A DNA stretch of 64,000 bases from Chitinophagaceae bacterium. GTDB lineage: Bacteria > Bacteroidota > Bacteroidia > Chitinophagales > Chitinophagaceae. The number at the start of each line of letters is the position of its first letter. Within the stretch, counting starts at the first letter, position 1. Of the stretch, positions 17,022 through 28,060 are shown piece by piece. Under the pieces are notes generated by a model. That model was not told the origin of the DNA. It did not search any database and saw only the letters and a list, made by a program, of their open reading frames with translations. The DNA lies in the NCBI GenBank assembly GCA_016713965.1, contig JADJOC010000009.1, positions 1,116,001 to 1,180,000 of the forward strand. The letters are read 5' to 3'. The translations under genes were made by a program, and so were the position numbers.

Positions 17022-18857
17022 TTACCTGCCAAACATTTTATCCAGCTCATCTTTTTTAAATTCGAAATAAGTAGGTTTTCCGTTAGGGGTTATATTAGGG
17101 GTTGTACAACTAAACAAGTTTTCCAAAAGTGATTTTATTTCATTATGAGCCAAGGATGCGCCTGCTTTAACAGACCGTTGCAATGCCATAGAACGGATTA
17201 ACTTTTCTCTTTTTGAATATTTTAAGTCATTGCTAAAATGTTTGTATTGATCTATCATTTTTTCAATGGTAAATTTCTCATTTCCCTCTTCTATATCAGC
17301 CGGCGTACCCTGCACTACGTAACTATTATTTCCAAATGGCTCTAACAGGTATCCTAGCTGGTGTAAGTCTGGCAGCAATTCTTGGAGTAATGCGGCATCA
17401 CCCGGGGCAAGGTCAATAACAACCGGGAATAGGCTTTTTTGCGTAGCAATTGGCTTGCCTGCTACTGCATGCAAAAACCGTTCATACAAAATTCTTTCAT
17501 GTGCATTTTGCTGGTGTATCAATAAGTAGCCAAAGTCATTTTGTACAGCAATATAACTGCTATTTAATTGTAAAAAATTATCTGAAAACAGCACCCTTTT
17601 TTCTATAGTAGCATATAATTCAGTTGCCAGAATATTTTTAGCAGGTGCAGTGGTTGTAACTTTTTCACCATAAAAATCATCCGCCGCTTTAGCCCACAAT
17701 TTAAGATCGCTTTTCTTTTCTATAAAATGGGCCTGGTTTTTTTGTGTAAATCCTTTGTATAAGGAAGAGGATTGAATAGAGCTTTTCCTTTCGTCGGTAA
17801 ATGGCTTAGACACCGCATCAAGCTGCTGAATATTTACATCCAGTTCAAAATCTAATGTGGGTGTAATGCTAAATTGCGCCAAAGCATGTTTTACAGCACT
17901 TTGAACAAAAGCATATATTATTTTTTCATCTTCAAATTTTATTTCCTGTTTGGTGGGGTGCACATTAATATCAAGCTGCGAAGGATCTAAATCAATAAAT
18001 AACACATACATGGGAAAGCTGTCCTTCGCTATCATTTCATTAAAGGCATTCATCAATGCATGATTAAGATAAGCACTTTTTATAAAACGGTTATTAACGA
18101 AAAAATATTGGTCGCCCCTGGTTTTTTTTGCCGTTTCGGGCTTGCCAACAAAACCATAAATATTCATATAATCCGTCTGCTCCTGTACAGGCACCAGCCT
18201 GGCATTATAGCTGTTGCCTAAAATCTGGATAATACGTTGCTTTAAAGTCCCTTTTTCCAAATGAAATACTTCCTGGCCATTACTGGTAAATGAAAAAAAT
18301 ATTTCGGGAAACGACATAGCCACCCTGGTAAATTCATCTATAATATGCCGCAACTCAGAAGCGTTGCTTTTTAAAAAATTTCTCCGGGCAGGAACATTAA
18401 AAAATAAGTTTTTCATAGCTATGCTGGTTCCTTTAGCCATAGCCACTGCCTCTTGTTTTTTTACTATGCTATTATCAATCTCTATGTATACGCCGGTTGT
18501 ATCCTCCTCTCTTTTTGTTTTTAACTCTTCCTGTGCTACAGCAGCAATACTGGCAAGGGCCTCTCCACGAAAACCCATGGTTTTAATTCTGAACAAATCT
18601 TCTATTTGCTGTATTTTGGAAGTAGCATGCCTTTCAAAAGCCATACAGGCATCGGTTTCACTCATGCCCTTTCCATTATCAACTACCTGTATTAATGCCT
18701 TACCGGCATCATTTATAATTAATTTTATTTCATCTGCGCCAGCATCTACTGCATTTTCCAGCAATTCTTTTACAGCGCTGGACGGCCGTTGAATTACTTC
18801 ACCTGCTGCAATCTGGTTGGCTATGTTATCGGGTAATAATTGAATAATATCTGGCAA
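17022..18857 (-). CDS. mutL: DNA mismatch repair protein MutL
   Basis: MutL couples MutS mismatch recognition to downstream repair. The N-terminal GHKL ATPase is complete: IAAGEVIQRPSSAVKELLEN, VDNGKGM, KTMGFRGEALASI and a GTS-containing lid. It is followed by VNNRFIKS and DINVHPTKQEIKFEDE in the transducer domain. The C-terminal dimerisation domain ends KPTYFEFKKDELDKMFGR. At 611 residues it has normal length. No clear DQHAxxERxxYE endonuclease motif is seen; the equivalent reads HQQNAHERILYERF, which retains the HAHER-like core. The next gene on this strand is Uma2-like, 39 bp upstream. Confidence 0.95.
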   Translation of the reverse strand: MPDIIQLLPDNIANQIAAGEVIQRPSSAVKELLENAVDAGADEIKLIINDAGKALIQVVDNGKGMSETDACMAFERHATSKIQQIEDLFRIKTMGFRGEALASIAAVAQEELKTKREEDTTGVYIEIDNSIVKKQEAVAMAKGTSIAMKNLFFNVPARRNFLKSNASELRHIIDEFTRVAMSFPEIFFSFTSNGQEVFHLEKGTLKQRIIQILGNSYNARLVPVQEQTDYMNIYGFVGKPETAKKTRGDQYFFVNNRFIKSAYLNHALMNAFNEMIAKDSFPMYVLFIDLDPSQLDINVHPTKQEIKFEDEKIIYAFVQSAVKHALAQFSITPTLDFELDVNIQQLDAVSKPFTDERKSSIQSSSLYKGFTQKNQAHFIEKKSDLKLWAKAADDFYGEKVTTTAPAKNILATELYATIEKRVLFSDNFLQLNSSYIAVQNDFGYLLIHQQNAHERILYERFLHAVAGKPIATQKSLFPVVIDLAPGDAALLQELLPDLHQLGYLLEPFGNNSYVVQGTPADIEEGNEKFTIEKMIDQYKHFSNDLKYSKREKLIRSMALQRSVKAGASLAHNEIKSLLENLFSCTTPNITPNGKPTYFEFKKDELDKMFGR

Positions 18858-18896
18858 AACAGTTTCCTTTGTTAGTGTAATTATTAGATAAAAATA

Positions 18897-19433
18897 TTAA
18901 TCCCAAATATTGAGAAGGTTTACGTCAGCAGTGCAATCCTGCGTAAAGTTAAATGTATAAGATTCCGGGTTAATAGCAACAGGTTCATATTTATTATTAA
19001 TCAATTGATATATTTCAGTCTTTTTAAACTGGGGGTCTATAATTAAATAATATTGTACAGCCTGCTGCTGGTACAATTCCATCTTTTCACCCCTATCTTT
19101 GGAAGCTGTAGCAGGCGACAGAATTTCCACCACTAATACTGGCGGAAAATCAAGGTATTTTTTCTCAATTTTATCGCAAACGATCAAAACATCAGGCTGC
19201 ACCACTGTATCATTATTTACTTTCCAATCCAACGGTGGAAATACTTTACATTGTTTGCACTTTTCCAAAGCTTTTTCAAACCGGATACTTATTATTAAAC
19301 TAACACGTTGGTGAGCAGGAACAGGCAATGGAGACATTGCATAAGGCATGCCTTCAATTAGTTCCCACTTTCCTTCCCACTGGCAATAATCTTCATAAGT
19401 GTAATAAGGCCTGTATTTTTCTGCGATTGACAT
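18897..19433 (-). CDS. Uma2-family (DUF820) putative restriction-fold endonuclease
   Basis: The 178-residue protein has the family signature in order: WELIEGMPYAMSP (Glu), VQPDVLIVCD (Asp) and VVEILSPATASKDRGEK (Glu...Lys), forming a PD-(D/E)xK-type fold. Members are abundant in cyanobacteria and Bacteroidota, and their biological role is unclear. It lies upstream of mutL on the same strand, but nothing shows a shared function. Confidence 0.85.
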   Translation of the reverse strand: MSIAEKYRPYYTYEDYCQWEGKWELIEGMPYAMSPLPVPAHQRVSLIISIRFEKALEKCKQCKVFPPLDWKVNNDTVVQPDVLIVCDKIEKKYLDFPPVLVVEILSPATASKDRGEKMELYQQQAVQYYLIIDPQFKKTEIYQLINNKYEPVAINPESYTFNFTQDCTADVNLLNIWD

Positions 19434-19520
19434 ATGTAAAGTTAAAAATATTTTTTACAATATTTATAAACATCAATTTATTAATTTGTGCACTATATTC
19501 AGTTAGGTATACTAAATTAT

Positions 19521-22453
19521 ATGAAAAGATTACATCTTGTACCGCTTATTTTTTTATTAATAGCGCAAATAAGCCAGGCTCAAAATAATCCGGCCCGGAT
19601 CTGGGCAGACAGTGTTTTTAACACATTAACCAATGATGAGCGCATTGCCCAGCTGATGGTGGTAAGGTTAAGCACGTACGATGCCAAAACAAAGACAGTT
19701 ACTTTTTTTTGATAAAGAAGTAGAAGCGTTAATAAAAAGAATATAATGTAGGTGGTATTTGCGTATTCCAGGGTAGCCCGGTAAAACAGGCGAATATTAT
19801 AAACAAGCTGCAGGCTATTGCTAAAACCCCTGTTTTAATGTGTATTGATGCTGAATGGGGTGTTGGAATGAGGCTTATAGACAGCGTATTGCCATTGCCA
19901 CACCAAATGATGCTGGGGGCTGTACAGGATCCGGCATTAGTATATCAATATGGCGAAACTGTGGCAGAACAATGTAAGCGTATAGGCATACAGGTTAATT
20001 ATGCCCCTGTAGTGGATATCAATAATAATCCTGATAACCCGGTGATAAATGACAGGAGTTTTGGAGAAGATAAATATAAAGTAGCTTCATTTGGTATTCA
20101 ATATATGAAGGGTATGCAGGATCATGGTGTAATGGCCTGCGCTAAACACTTTCCCGGCCATGGTGATGTTAATGTAGATTCACATTATGACCTCCCGGTA
20201 ATTAATAAATCACGCAAACAATTAGATTCTCTTGAGCTTTACCCTTTCAGGGAGATTTTTAAAGCAGGGATCGGAAGCGCAATGGTTGCGCATTTATATA
20301 TCCCGGCTATCGATAGCACTGCTAATAAAGCCACTTCTATTTCCAAAGCCAATGTGACTGATTTGATGAGAAATGAACTGGGATACCAGGGACTGACTTT
20401 TACTGATGCCCTGGAAATGCAGGGAGTAAAAAAGTATTATCCAAATGGTGAAGCTGCAGTACAGTCTTTAATTGCGGGTAATGATATGCTTTGCCTGCCT
20501 GGTGATGTGCCCCTCGCTATTTCCAAAATAAAAAATGCAATAAAAAACAATAAACTAAGCTGGGCTGATATTGAAGTGCATTGTAAAAAAGTATTATTAG
20601 CAAAATACCAATATGGACTGCCTGGTTTACAACCTATCAGCACAAATAATCTTACAGCCGACCTCAATAGTAATGTAAAGGAAATGAGAAGACTGATTGC
20701 AGAAAATGCATTGACCTTGCTAAAAAAAACCAATGATATTTATTTCCCGTTGGAAGTAGCTGCAAATAAAGCAAAAAAGGATGTTGTCTACATAGGAATA
20801 GGTATAAATGCTGATAACAGTTTTTCAAAACGAATGCGGAGTGATTATAATGCAGATGTTTTTTATTTTAGTTTTAAAGAAGATGCCAGCAGGATATTAT
20901 CCCTGGTATCATTAATCAAAAACAAATACAAGAAAGTAGTCATAGGGGTACATAATTATAATCGTACCCCAGCTAATAATTTTGGAATAAGCAAAGCTGC
21001 AGGCAACCTTGTTACACAATTACAACAGCAAACCAATGCTATTACATTTGTATTCGGAAATCCTTACGCAATAAAAAACTGGTGTGCTGCTAAAAATTTA
21101 ATTGTCTGCTATGAAGATGATGATATTATCCAACATACAGCTATTGATTTACTGGAAGGAAAAATTAATTATAAGGGAAAATTGCCGGTTACTGTTTGCG
21201 AGCAATACAAGTATGGTGCCGGGTTAGTGAGTAATAATACTTTTTTACCCAGCGTATCTCCTGAACAAATTGGCTTTGATCCGGTAAAATTAGAAGCTAT
21301 AGATTCGATTGCTACTGATGCTATTGCGAAAGGAGCCACACCTGGATGCGTTGTATTGATAGCAAAAAATGGTAAAATAGCTTACCAAAAAGCATTTGGA
21401 AATTATACTTATGATAACACTGAACCTGTACAAAAAAATACAATATATGACATGGCTTCTGTAACTAAAATTTGTGCCACTACATTGGCAATAATGAAAT
21501 TATATGATGAAGGGAAAATTGATTTAAAAAAAAAGTTAAGTGATTATTTGCCATGGGTAAAAGGCAGTAATAAAGCCAGCCTGTTAATAAAAAATATTTT
21601 GTTACACCAGGCAGGCTTGGTAGCTTACATACCTTTTTTTAAAGAAGTAATAGATGATAATGGCATTCCATATCCGAAACATTTTTCTCCTTATCAAAAT
21701 GATTTTTTTAATACCAGGGTTGCCGACAGGCTTTTTATGAGGAACGACTGGAAAGATACTTTATGCAAAAGAATTTTGCAAAGCCCATTGGAGGCAGTTA
21801 AATATGTATATAGTGATAATGATTTTATTTTTTTAGGAAAAATAGTAGAAGCTGTAAGCGGGCTTTCATTAGATGAATATGTTCAAAAAACGTTTTATAC
21901 CCCCTTGAATTTAAACCATACAGGATTTTTACCGAGAAAACATTTTTCTTTGAGAAGTATAGCCCCTACAGAAATAGAAAAAAAATTCAGGTTACAATTA
22001 CTAAAAGGTCATGTACATGATCCGGGGGCTGCTATGTTTGGCGGCGTGGCCGGCCATGCCGGCCTATTTAGCAATGCTTATGATATGGCAGTAATTATGC
22101 AAATGCTTTTAAATGGCGGCACTATTAATGGAAAGAGATATTTAAAAAAAGAAACTGTTAAACTGTTTACCTCTTATCAAAGTAAAATAAGCAGGCGTGG
22201 CTTTGGCTTTGATAAACCCGAAAAAGATAATAATAAACGGGATGAACCTTACCCTTGCAAATCTGCTTCTGCTTTAACCTTTGGCCATACAGGATTTACG
22301 GGCACTGCAGTATGGGCTGATCCTGAACATAATACTATTTTTATTTTTTTAAGCAACAGGGTTTACCCGGATGGTGGAGATAATAAAAAGTTATTAAATC
22401 TTAATGTAAGGCCAAAAATTAATGAAATAATTTACCAGGCAATGGGTTTATAA
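19521..22453 (+). CDS. GH3 beta-N-acetylglucosaminidase-like / serine hydrolase fusion, frameshifted
   Basis: A signal peptide (MKRLHLVPLIFLLIAQISQA) is followed by a GH3 domain. Its NagZ-type motif KHFPGHGDVNVDSH and TFTDALEMQGV suggest cleavage of N-acetylglucosamine linkages in peptidoglycan. From about residue 600 a beta-lactamase/PBP-like domain begins, with MASVTKIC (SxxK), YSDNDF (YxN) and GHTGFTGT. Such fusions of about 970 residues are known in Bacteroidota and probably act in cell-wall recycling or remodelling. Two indels break the frame: one in the eight-T run near 19704-19711, one near 19735-19742. Correcting both restores IKRYNVGGICVFQGSP. Confidence 0.88.
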
Positions 22454-22518
22454 TCAGAAATTAAGCAGTATAACAAAGTAAGTTTAAAATAAGTTGTAGA
22501 TTTGATCGTTTAAATCTT

Positions 22519-23001
22519 ATGAAATATTTTTTAAAACATATTACCATTTTTATCGGTGTTATCCTAACGCTTACCGGTTGCGAAGACCAATATACTATAT
22601 GTGAATTATCAAAAAATATAAATTTCAGGGGTGTGTTTTTTTCAAAACAAGGTAATAATTTTATAGAAACAAAAGTAAATTCCTTAAGTATAAATATCCT
22701 CGATGACCCGAATTTTATTTATAAAGACCGTATTGATGTATCGACATTTATATTTGGTTTAAGCCCTTTAATTGATAAAGATTCTATTAGCTATGTAATT
22801 AAGATTGATAATGTATCGCCAGCGGATACGCTGACCCTGCGATATACTTCCAATACTGTTAATTTAACACCTGAATGTGGGTCTATCATTGTTCATAATT
22901 TAACCAAGGTAACCACTACTACCAATACATTGGATTCTGTACAAATCATAGTACCAAAAATTGATAATAATATAAATGTAAGTGTGAAACTATTCCTGTA
23001 A
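22519..23001 (+). CDS. DUF6452-like lipoprotein
   Basis: A 160-residue lipoprotein with signal and lipobox (GVILTLTGC), then beta-rich sequence containing DRIDVSTFIFGLSPLIDKDSI and TPECGSIIVHNL. The conserved Cys near TPECG and the overall length match the DUF6452 family of Bacteroidota, function unknown. It has its own short upstream gap after the GH3 fusion. Confidence 0.7.
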   Translation: MKYFLKHITIFIGVILTLTGCEDQYTICELSKNINFRGVFFSKQGNNFIETKVNSLSINILDDPNFIYKDRIDVSTFIFGLSPLIDKDSISYVIKIDNVSPADTLTLRYTSNTVNLTPECGSIIVHNLTKVTTTTNTLDSVQIIVPKIDNNINVSVKLFL

Positions 23002-23075
23002 GCTTTACTCTTAAGGATATTTTACACAATATGTAAGGGCCGGATTATATATTTTTACAATTCAAATTAAAATTT

Positions 23076-24988
23076 ATGTCCTTCTCTTATCAAATTAAAA
23101 CGCTGGAACAATATCACCAGGAATACAAAAAAAGTATAGATAACCCTGAGGCTTTCTGGACAAATATTGCTGAAAATTTTATATGGCATCAAAAATGGGA
23201 TAAAGTATTAGCATATAATTTTATAGAACCTGATATAAAATGGTTTTCCGGAGGCAAGCTGAATATCACGGAAAACTGCCTAGACCGCTGGGTAGAAACA
23301 CAGCCTGATACTCCCGCAATTATTTGGGAACCTAATAATCCCAGAGAAAAAAATATTATATTAACTTATAAAGAATTGCACTTTAAAGTTTGCCAGTTTA
23401 CAAATGTTTTAAAAAATAACGGTGCAAAAAAAGGCGACAGGATTTGCATTTATATGCCAATGGTGCCAGAACTGCCTATCGCAATACTGGCTTGCGCAAG
23501 ATTAGGCGCCATACATTCTGTAGTATTTGGGGGGTTTAGTGCACAAAATATTGCAGACAGGATAAATGATGCCCAGTGTAATATAACACTTACAGCAGAT
23601 GGCACTTACAGGGGCGATAAAATAATACCTTTAAAAAGCATAATGGATGAAGCTTTATTACATTGCAAAAGTGTAAAAAAGGTAATTGTATTAAATCGTA
23701 CAAACATTTCCGTTAGTATTAAGGATGGAAGGGATGCCTGGTGGGATGATGAAATAAAAAAAGTAGAATTACAAGGCAACCCGGTTTGCATTGCCGAGGT
23801 TATGGATGCTGAAGATATGCTCTTTATTTTATACACATCCGGCAGCACCGGTAAGCCAAAAGGTGTGGTACATACCATTGCCGGTTATATGATCTGGGCC
23901 AATTATACCTTCATCAATGTATTTCAATACCAACCCCGGCAAATACATTTTTGTACTGCTGATATTGGCTGGATAACAGGGCATAGCTATATTATTTACG
24001 GGCCGTTAAGTGCCGGTGCCACATCCGTTATGTTTGAAGGCATACCTACCTGGCCGGATGCAGGAAGACTATGGGAGATAGTGGAAAAATATAAGATAAA
24101 TATTTTATACACCGCACCCACAGCTATACGAAGCTTAATGGGCCACGGGGTAGAACCTGTACAGGGAAAAATTTAAGTTCACTGAAAGTTTTGGGTACTG
24201 TTGGTGAGCCCATTAATGAAGAAGCCTGGCATTGGTATGATGAAAATATTGGTAAAAAAAATTGCCCGGTTGTGGATACCTGGTGGCAAACAGAAACGGG
24301 TGGAGCTATGATTTCCAACCTTGCAACGGTAACACCTGCCAAACCATGCTATGCCACCTTGCCTTTGCCTGGTGTGCTACCTGTGCTGGTAGATGAGAAG
24401 GGAAAAGAAATAGAAGGCAACAATGTAAGCGGCAACCTTTGCATTAAATTTCCTTGGCCGGGCATACTCCGAACTACTTATGGTGATCATGAACGATGCA
24501 GGCTGAATTATTTCGCTGCTTACAAAAACTTATATTTTACCGGCGACGGTTGCTTTAGGGATGAAAACGGGTATTACAGAATTACAGGAAGGATTGATGA
24601 TGTATTAAATATAAGCGGCCATCGGATTGGTACTGCTGAAGTGGAAAATGCGATTAATATGCATGAAGGTGTGATAGAAAGCGCTGTAGTGGGTTATCCG
24701 CATGATATCAAAGGACAGGGAATATATGCGTTTGTATATGCGCCTGGCTTAAATACAATGACCGGCAGTTGCAAACAGGAGATTTGTCAAACTGTGGCTA
24801 AGGTTATTGGCGCAATAGCTAAACCTGATAAAATACAATTTGTAAGTGGCTTGCCAAAAACCAGGAGCGGAAAAATTATGCGAAGGATTTTAAGAAAAAT
24901 TGCAGAAGGTGATATGGCAAATCTTGGGGATACGAGCACATTGCTTGATCCTGCTGTTGTGGATGAAATAAAAAATGGAAGGGTTTAA
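23076..24988 (+). CDS. acs: Acetyl-CoA synthetase (AMP-forming), frameshifted
   Basis: Activates acetate to acetyl-CoA through acetyl-AMP. The first part (23076-24176) has the ATP-binding loop YTSGSTGKPKGVVHT. The second (from about 24170) has WWQTETGG, YFTGDGCFRDENGYY, GRIDDVLNISGHRIG and the C-terminal KTRSGKIMRRILR with the lysine that is acetylated in the family. Together they give about 636 residues, normal for Acs. One extra A in the five-A run at 24168-24172 restores QGKNLSSLKVLGTVGEP. An intact gene in the cell is likely. Confidence 0.93.
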
Positions 24989-25011
24989 AACATTAGCTGA
25001 AAATTGTTGTA

Positions 25012-25145
25012 TGGCTGATGGGCTGCCGGATGTGTAAGGCCGAACGTAGTGAGGGCCCGAAGCAAAGCAAAGGGCCGCAGCGATAGCGGAGCCTGTAACA
25101 GCCGGAACAAATGCTGATAATTGCACACATGATTACAGCCCCAAA
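25012..25145. repeat. Dispersed palindromic repeat, copy 2
   Basis: Shares ordered blocks with 535-640 (ggctgccggatg, cagccggaacaaatg, acagcccca). It is longer by an internal gcgaacgtagtgagg-type segment. It fills most of the acs-queA gap. Confidence 0.45.
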
Positions 25146-25174
25146 AATTACTTTCTTTCTTATAATTATTGTAA

Positions 25175-26392
25175 ATGACACACCCGAAAAATATTTCCAT
25201 ACAGGATTTTTCATACCATTTGCCTGATGACAAAATAGCTGTGCATCCTTTACCGGAAAGAGATGCCTCTAAAATTTTAATTTATAAAGCCGGAAATATC
25301 ATAACTGATATTTATAAAAATATTGCTGATTATTTACCTGAAAAAAGCCTGCTGGTTTTTAACAATACCAAGGTGATTAATGCAAGGATCAAATTTATTA
25401 AACCAACCGGCGGAGTGATAGAAATTTTTTGCCTGGAACCTTTGGAAGAATATACTATTGCCATGGCTAAAAAAGCTAAAGTTTGCTGGAAGTGCATGAT
25501 AGGCGGGGCAGGTAAATGGAAAGAGGGCGTATTAGAAAAACAATTAAAAATTAATAATGAAAAATTAAGCATCCAGGCCCGGCTTATTAAAAAATTACCG
25601 GATGCTTATGTAGTGGAGTTTTTATGGGATCCGGCAGGATACACTTTTGCAGAAGTAATTGAAGTAGCAGGAAATATTCCTTTACCTCCATATATTAAAA
25701 GACATGCAGATACCGGTGATACACAACGTTATCAAACCACTTATGCCATGCACCCGGGATCAGTGGCGGCACCTACAGCCGGGTTGCATTTTACAAACAC
25801 AATTTTTAACCAGCTGGAAAATAAAAAAATAAAAAAGGATTTTATTACCCTTCATGTGGGAGCCGGGACATTTAAACCAGTAAAGGCTGACAAAATGGAG
25901 CAGCATGAAATGAATGCAGAGTGGATCGATGTAAGCTATACGAATATTGAAAACATTATTTCTTCGCTTGATAACACCGTTGTTGCTGTTGGCACCACTT
26001 CGTTGCGTACGCTTGAAACACTTTATTGGCTGGGCGTAAAAGTTTTGCTGGATCCTTGTTTAAAAGAATTACAACTTACCCAATGGGAGGCATATGAACC
26101 TGAATTCGTCGATAAAAATATTTTAAACAAGGATGCGCTTAATGCATTATTACAATGGCTGAAAAAAAATAATCTTACCAGGATTTTCACGCAAACACAA
26201 ATTATTATTGCACCTGGGTATATATTTAAAATAGCGAATGCAATCATTACCAATTTTCATCAGCCACATTCTACCTTATTACTTTTAGTGGCTGCCGCAA
26301 CAGGTGGCAACTGGAGAAATATTTATGATTATGCTTTACAAAACGATTTCCGTTTTTTGAGTTATGGTGATGGCAGCCTTATTTTTATATAA
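25175..26392 (+). CDS. queA: S-adenosylmethionine:tRNA ribosyltransferase-isomerase
   Basis: Makes epoxyqueuosine in tRNA from preQ1 using the ribosyl group of SAM. Motifs include the N-terminal YHLPDDKIAVHPLPERD, LLVFNNTKVINARI, YAMHPGSVAAPTAGLHFT, LHVGAGTFKPV and TTSLRTLE, with the C-terminal ITNFHQPHSTLLLLVAA. The 405 residues exceed the roughly 350 of E. coli QueA, as is usual for the Bacteroidota form, with extra sequence around residues 285-345. It converges on the L,D-transpeptidase gene with a 3-bp gap. Confidence 0.93.
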   Translation: MTHPKNISIQDFSYHLPDDKIAVHPLPERDASKILIYKAGNIITDIYKNIADYLPEKSLLVFNNTKVINARIKFIKPTGGVIEIFCLEPLEEYTIAMAKKAKVCWKCMIGGAGKWKEGVLEKQLKINNEKLSIQARLIKKLPDAYVVEFLWDPAGYTFAEVIEVAGNIPLPPYIKRHADTGDTQRYQTTYAMHPGSVAAPTAGLHFTNTIFNQLENKKIKKDFITLHVGAGTFKPVKADKMEQHEMNAEWIDVSYTNIENIISSLDNTVVAVGTTSLRTLETLYWLGVKVLLDPCLKELQLTQWEAYEPEFVDKNILNKDALNALLQWLKKNNLTRIFTQTQIIIAPGYIFKIANAIITNFHQPHSTLLLLVAAATGGNWRNIYDYALQNDFRFLSYGDGSLIFI

Positions 26393-26395
26393 CTA

Positions 26396-26953
26396 TTATG
26401 GCCTGATAGTAACTTCGGTACCAAGAGATATATAACTATACAAATCTTTCATTTCTGTATACTTTACAGATACGCACCCGTCAGTCCAGTTATAATACCG
26501 GTCTACTGTCCATTCTTCCTGTGGCCTTGTAGCATGTATGGCTATACCGCCACCTATTTTTGCATTTTTAGGGATAATGCCTTTTGCTTTTCTTTCTTTA
26601 AAAATTTGTACAGAAGCTGCATTAGGATAATCTAATAATAGCTCCGGTCCCCATTTAGGGTGGATTTTTTTGATGATAATTTTATAAGTTCCATTAGGTG
26701 TTTTCTTATCACCTTCTCTCATTTTATCGTCTAAACCCTTATTGCCAAATACAACAGGGTAAGTAGCATACCAACCCTCATCATCATAAACTTTTAATTC
26801 ATAATCGCTTTTATCGATAATAATATAATATGGGTTTACTTTACCCCTAAATTTTGATATCCTTATTTTTTCATCAGAATTTTTTCCTGGGGCAAATGTT
26901 GCTGAACTGGCTACCACCACTGTTGCAGCTAAAAAAATTGAGACCAATCTCAT
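26396..26953 (-). CDS. L,D-transpeptidase (YkuD domain), exported
   Basis: A 185-residue protein with an N-terminal signal (LVSIFLAATVVVASSATFA). The YkuD catalytic domain shows YYIIIDKSDYELKVYD, KKTPNGTYKI, IAIHATRP (His) and NWTDGCVSV (nucleophilic Cys in the DGCV context). It probably cross-links or attaches proteins to peptidoglycan in the periplasm. The nucleophile motif deviates from the usual SHGCIR, but TDGCV variants are known in Bacteroidota. Confidence 0.88.
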   Translation of the reverse strand: MRLVSIFLAATVVVASSATFAPGKNSDEKIRISKFRGKVNPYYIIIDKSDYELKVYDDEGWYATYPVVFGNKGLDDKMREGDKKTPNGTYKIIIKKIHPKWGPELLLDYPNAASVQIFKERKAKGIIPKNAKIGGGIAIHATRPQEEWTVDRYYNWTDGCVSVKYTEMKDLYSYISLGTEVTIRP

Positions 26954-27051
26954 AAATAAAAATTTAGGTAGAGTTCGAGCGATAGGATATAAAAGTATTT
27001 CATTATTTTTCTAAATCAATAGGCTGGTCAAACTATAAATTTAATTTAACA

Positions 27052-27080
27052 AAAAAGCTGCCAAATGGCAGCTTTTTCAA
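27052..27080 (-). terminator. Rho-independent terminator of the barrel/anti-sigma operon
   Basis: A stem of AAAAAGCTGCC/GGCAGCTTTTT with an AAAT loop lies 58 bp beyond the stop of the minus-strand barrel gene. A T-tract follows on the minus strand. Confidence 0.8.
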
Positions 27081-27137
27081 AACTATATTAACATTTTTAT
27101 TGTTGATTATATGTATTTTTAAAAATACCTAATAAAT

Positions 27138-28040
27138 TTACCAGTTGCTAAACCTTATACCAATATTATACGGCTTGATATTTAACCCTTGTTGATAAAA
27201 AGATTGGGGGCTGTAAGACCCATACAAACGTACCGGCCCCAAACCTAATTCTGCAATATAAGATAGCTTAAACCTTTCTAAATCATAATCACCCCTATTT
27301 TTTTCCTTACCCCTTTCATCGCTGCGTTGCTTATTGCGTTGGCTGTACAGGTAGCCTGCACTAATACCTACACTTAAACTGATACCTTTGCTATTATTAT
27401 TACCTGGGTGAGTTACAAAGTTTAACATCAAAGGCACTGTGAGATAATCAGCTGCAAGTTTATTTTTGGTAAACCCGACAGAATCCCTGAAAATAAATGG
27501 TGAATTAAGTGATGCATTGGGCGTATAAGGTACAGGGCCGCCTTCTTTATAGCTGACGGATGATTTATACCGGTAATTGTTTAATTCCAGTCCAAGGCCA
27601 TATTTAAGATTTACATGGTGCTTAATTAAATTGAGCCTTTGCATAAAAATCCAAATATTCACATTAATGCTTTTGCCTGTACGTACTTTAAAATCATTTT
27701 TTCCTAAATCCGGGAAACCAGGCCGGTTAACCAGGTAACTACCTGCGGTACCATAATTTGTATTATCGATATAATTAGAAAATCCAAGATCTATAACGCC
27801 CCAGTTGGTACTAACGTTGGGATTTTCTTTTTTCTGTTTATTTTTTCTTCCCATGGTAATATCAACCTCCTTCTTATTAATTTTAGCTACTTTAATGATA
27901 AGAATATTACCAATACGGATAGTATCGGGCTGATTTTTTTTAACTGTTGCCGCAGTATCGGCAGTTTTGGAAGAATCTGTTTGTGCCTTTGATGCAGCGC
28001 AAAATAATACCGCTGCTAAAATTGTAATTAGCTGTTTCAT
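27138..28040 (-). CDS. PorT-like outer-membrane beta-barrel protein
   Basis: A signal peptide (LITILAAVLFCAASKA) precedes 280 residues of alternating strands, including NWGVIDLGFSNYIDN, INVNIWIFMQRLNLI, SLSVGISAGYLYSQR and a terminal strand ending GIRFSNW, an aromatic C-terminus typical of outer-membrane proteins. It is the last gene of a sigma / anti-sigma / barrel operon, with a 20-bp gap to the preceding gene. Such barrels are frequent targets of the linked ECF sigma factor. Confidence 0.75.
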   Translation of the reverse strand: MKQLITILAAVLFCAASKAQTDSSKTADTAATVKKNQPDTIRIGNILIIKVAKINKKEVDITMGRKNKQKKENPNVSTNWGVIDLGFSNYIDNTNYGTAGSYLVNRPGFPDLGKNDFKVRTGKSINVNIWIFMQRLNLIKHHVNLKYGLGLELNNYRYKSSVSYKEGGPVPYTPNASLNSPFIFRDSVGFTKNKLAADYLTVPLMLNFVTHPGNNNSKGISLSVGISAGYLYSQRNKQRSDERGKEKNRGDYDLERFKLSYIAELGLGPVRLYGSYSPQSFYQQGLNIKPYNIGIRFSNW

Positions 28041-28060
28041 TTGTTTAATTTTTGAATTGA

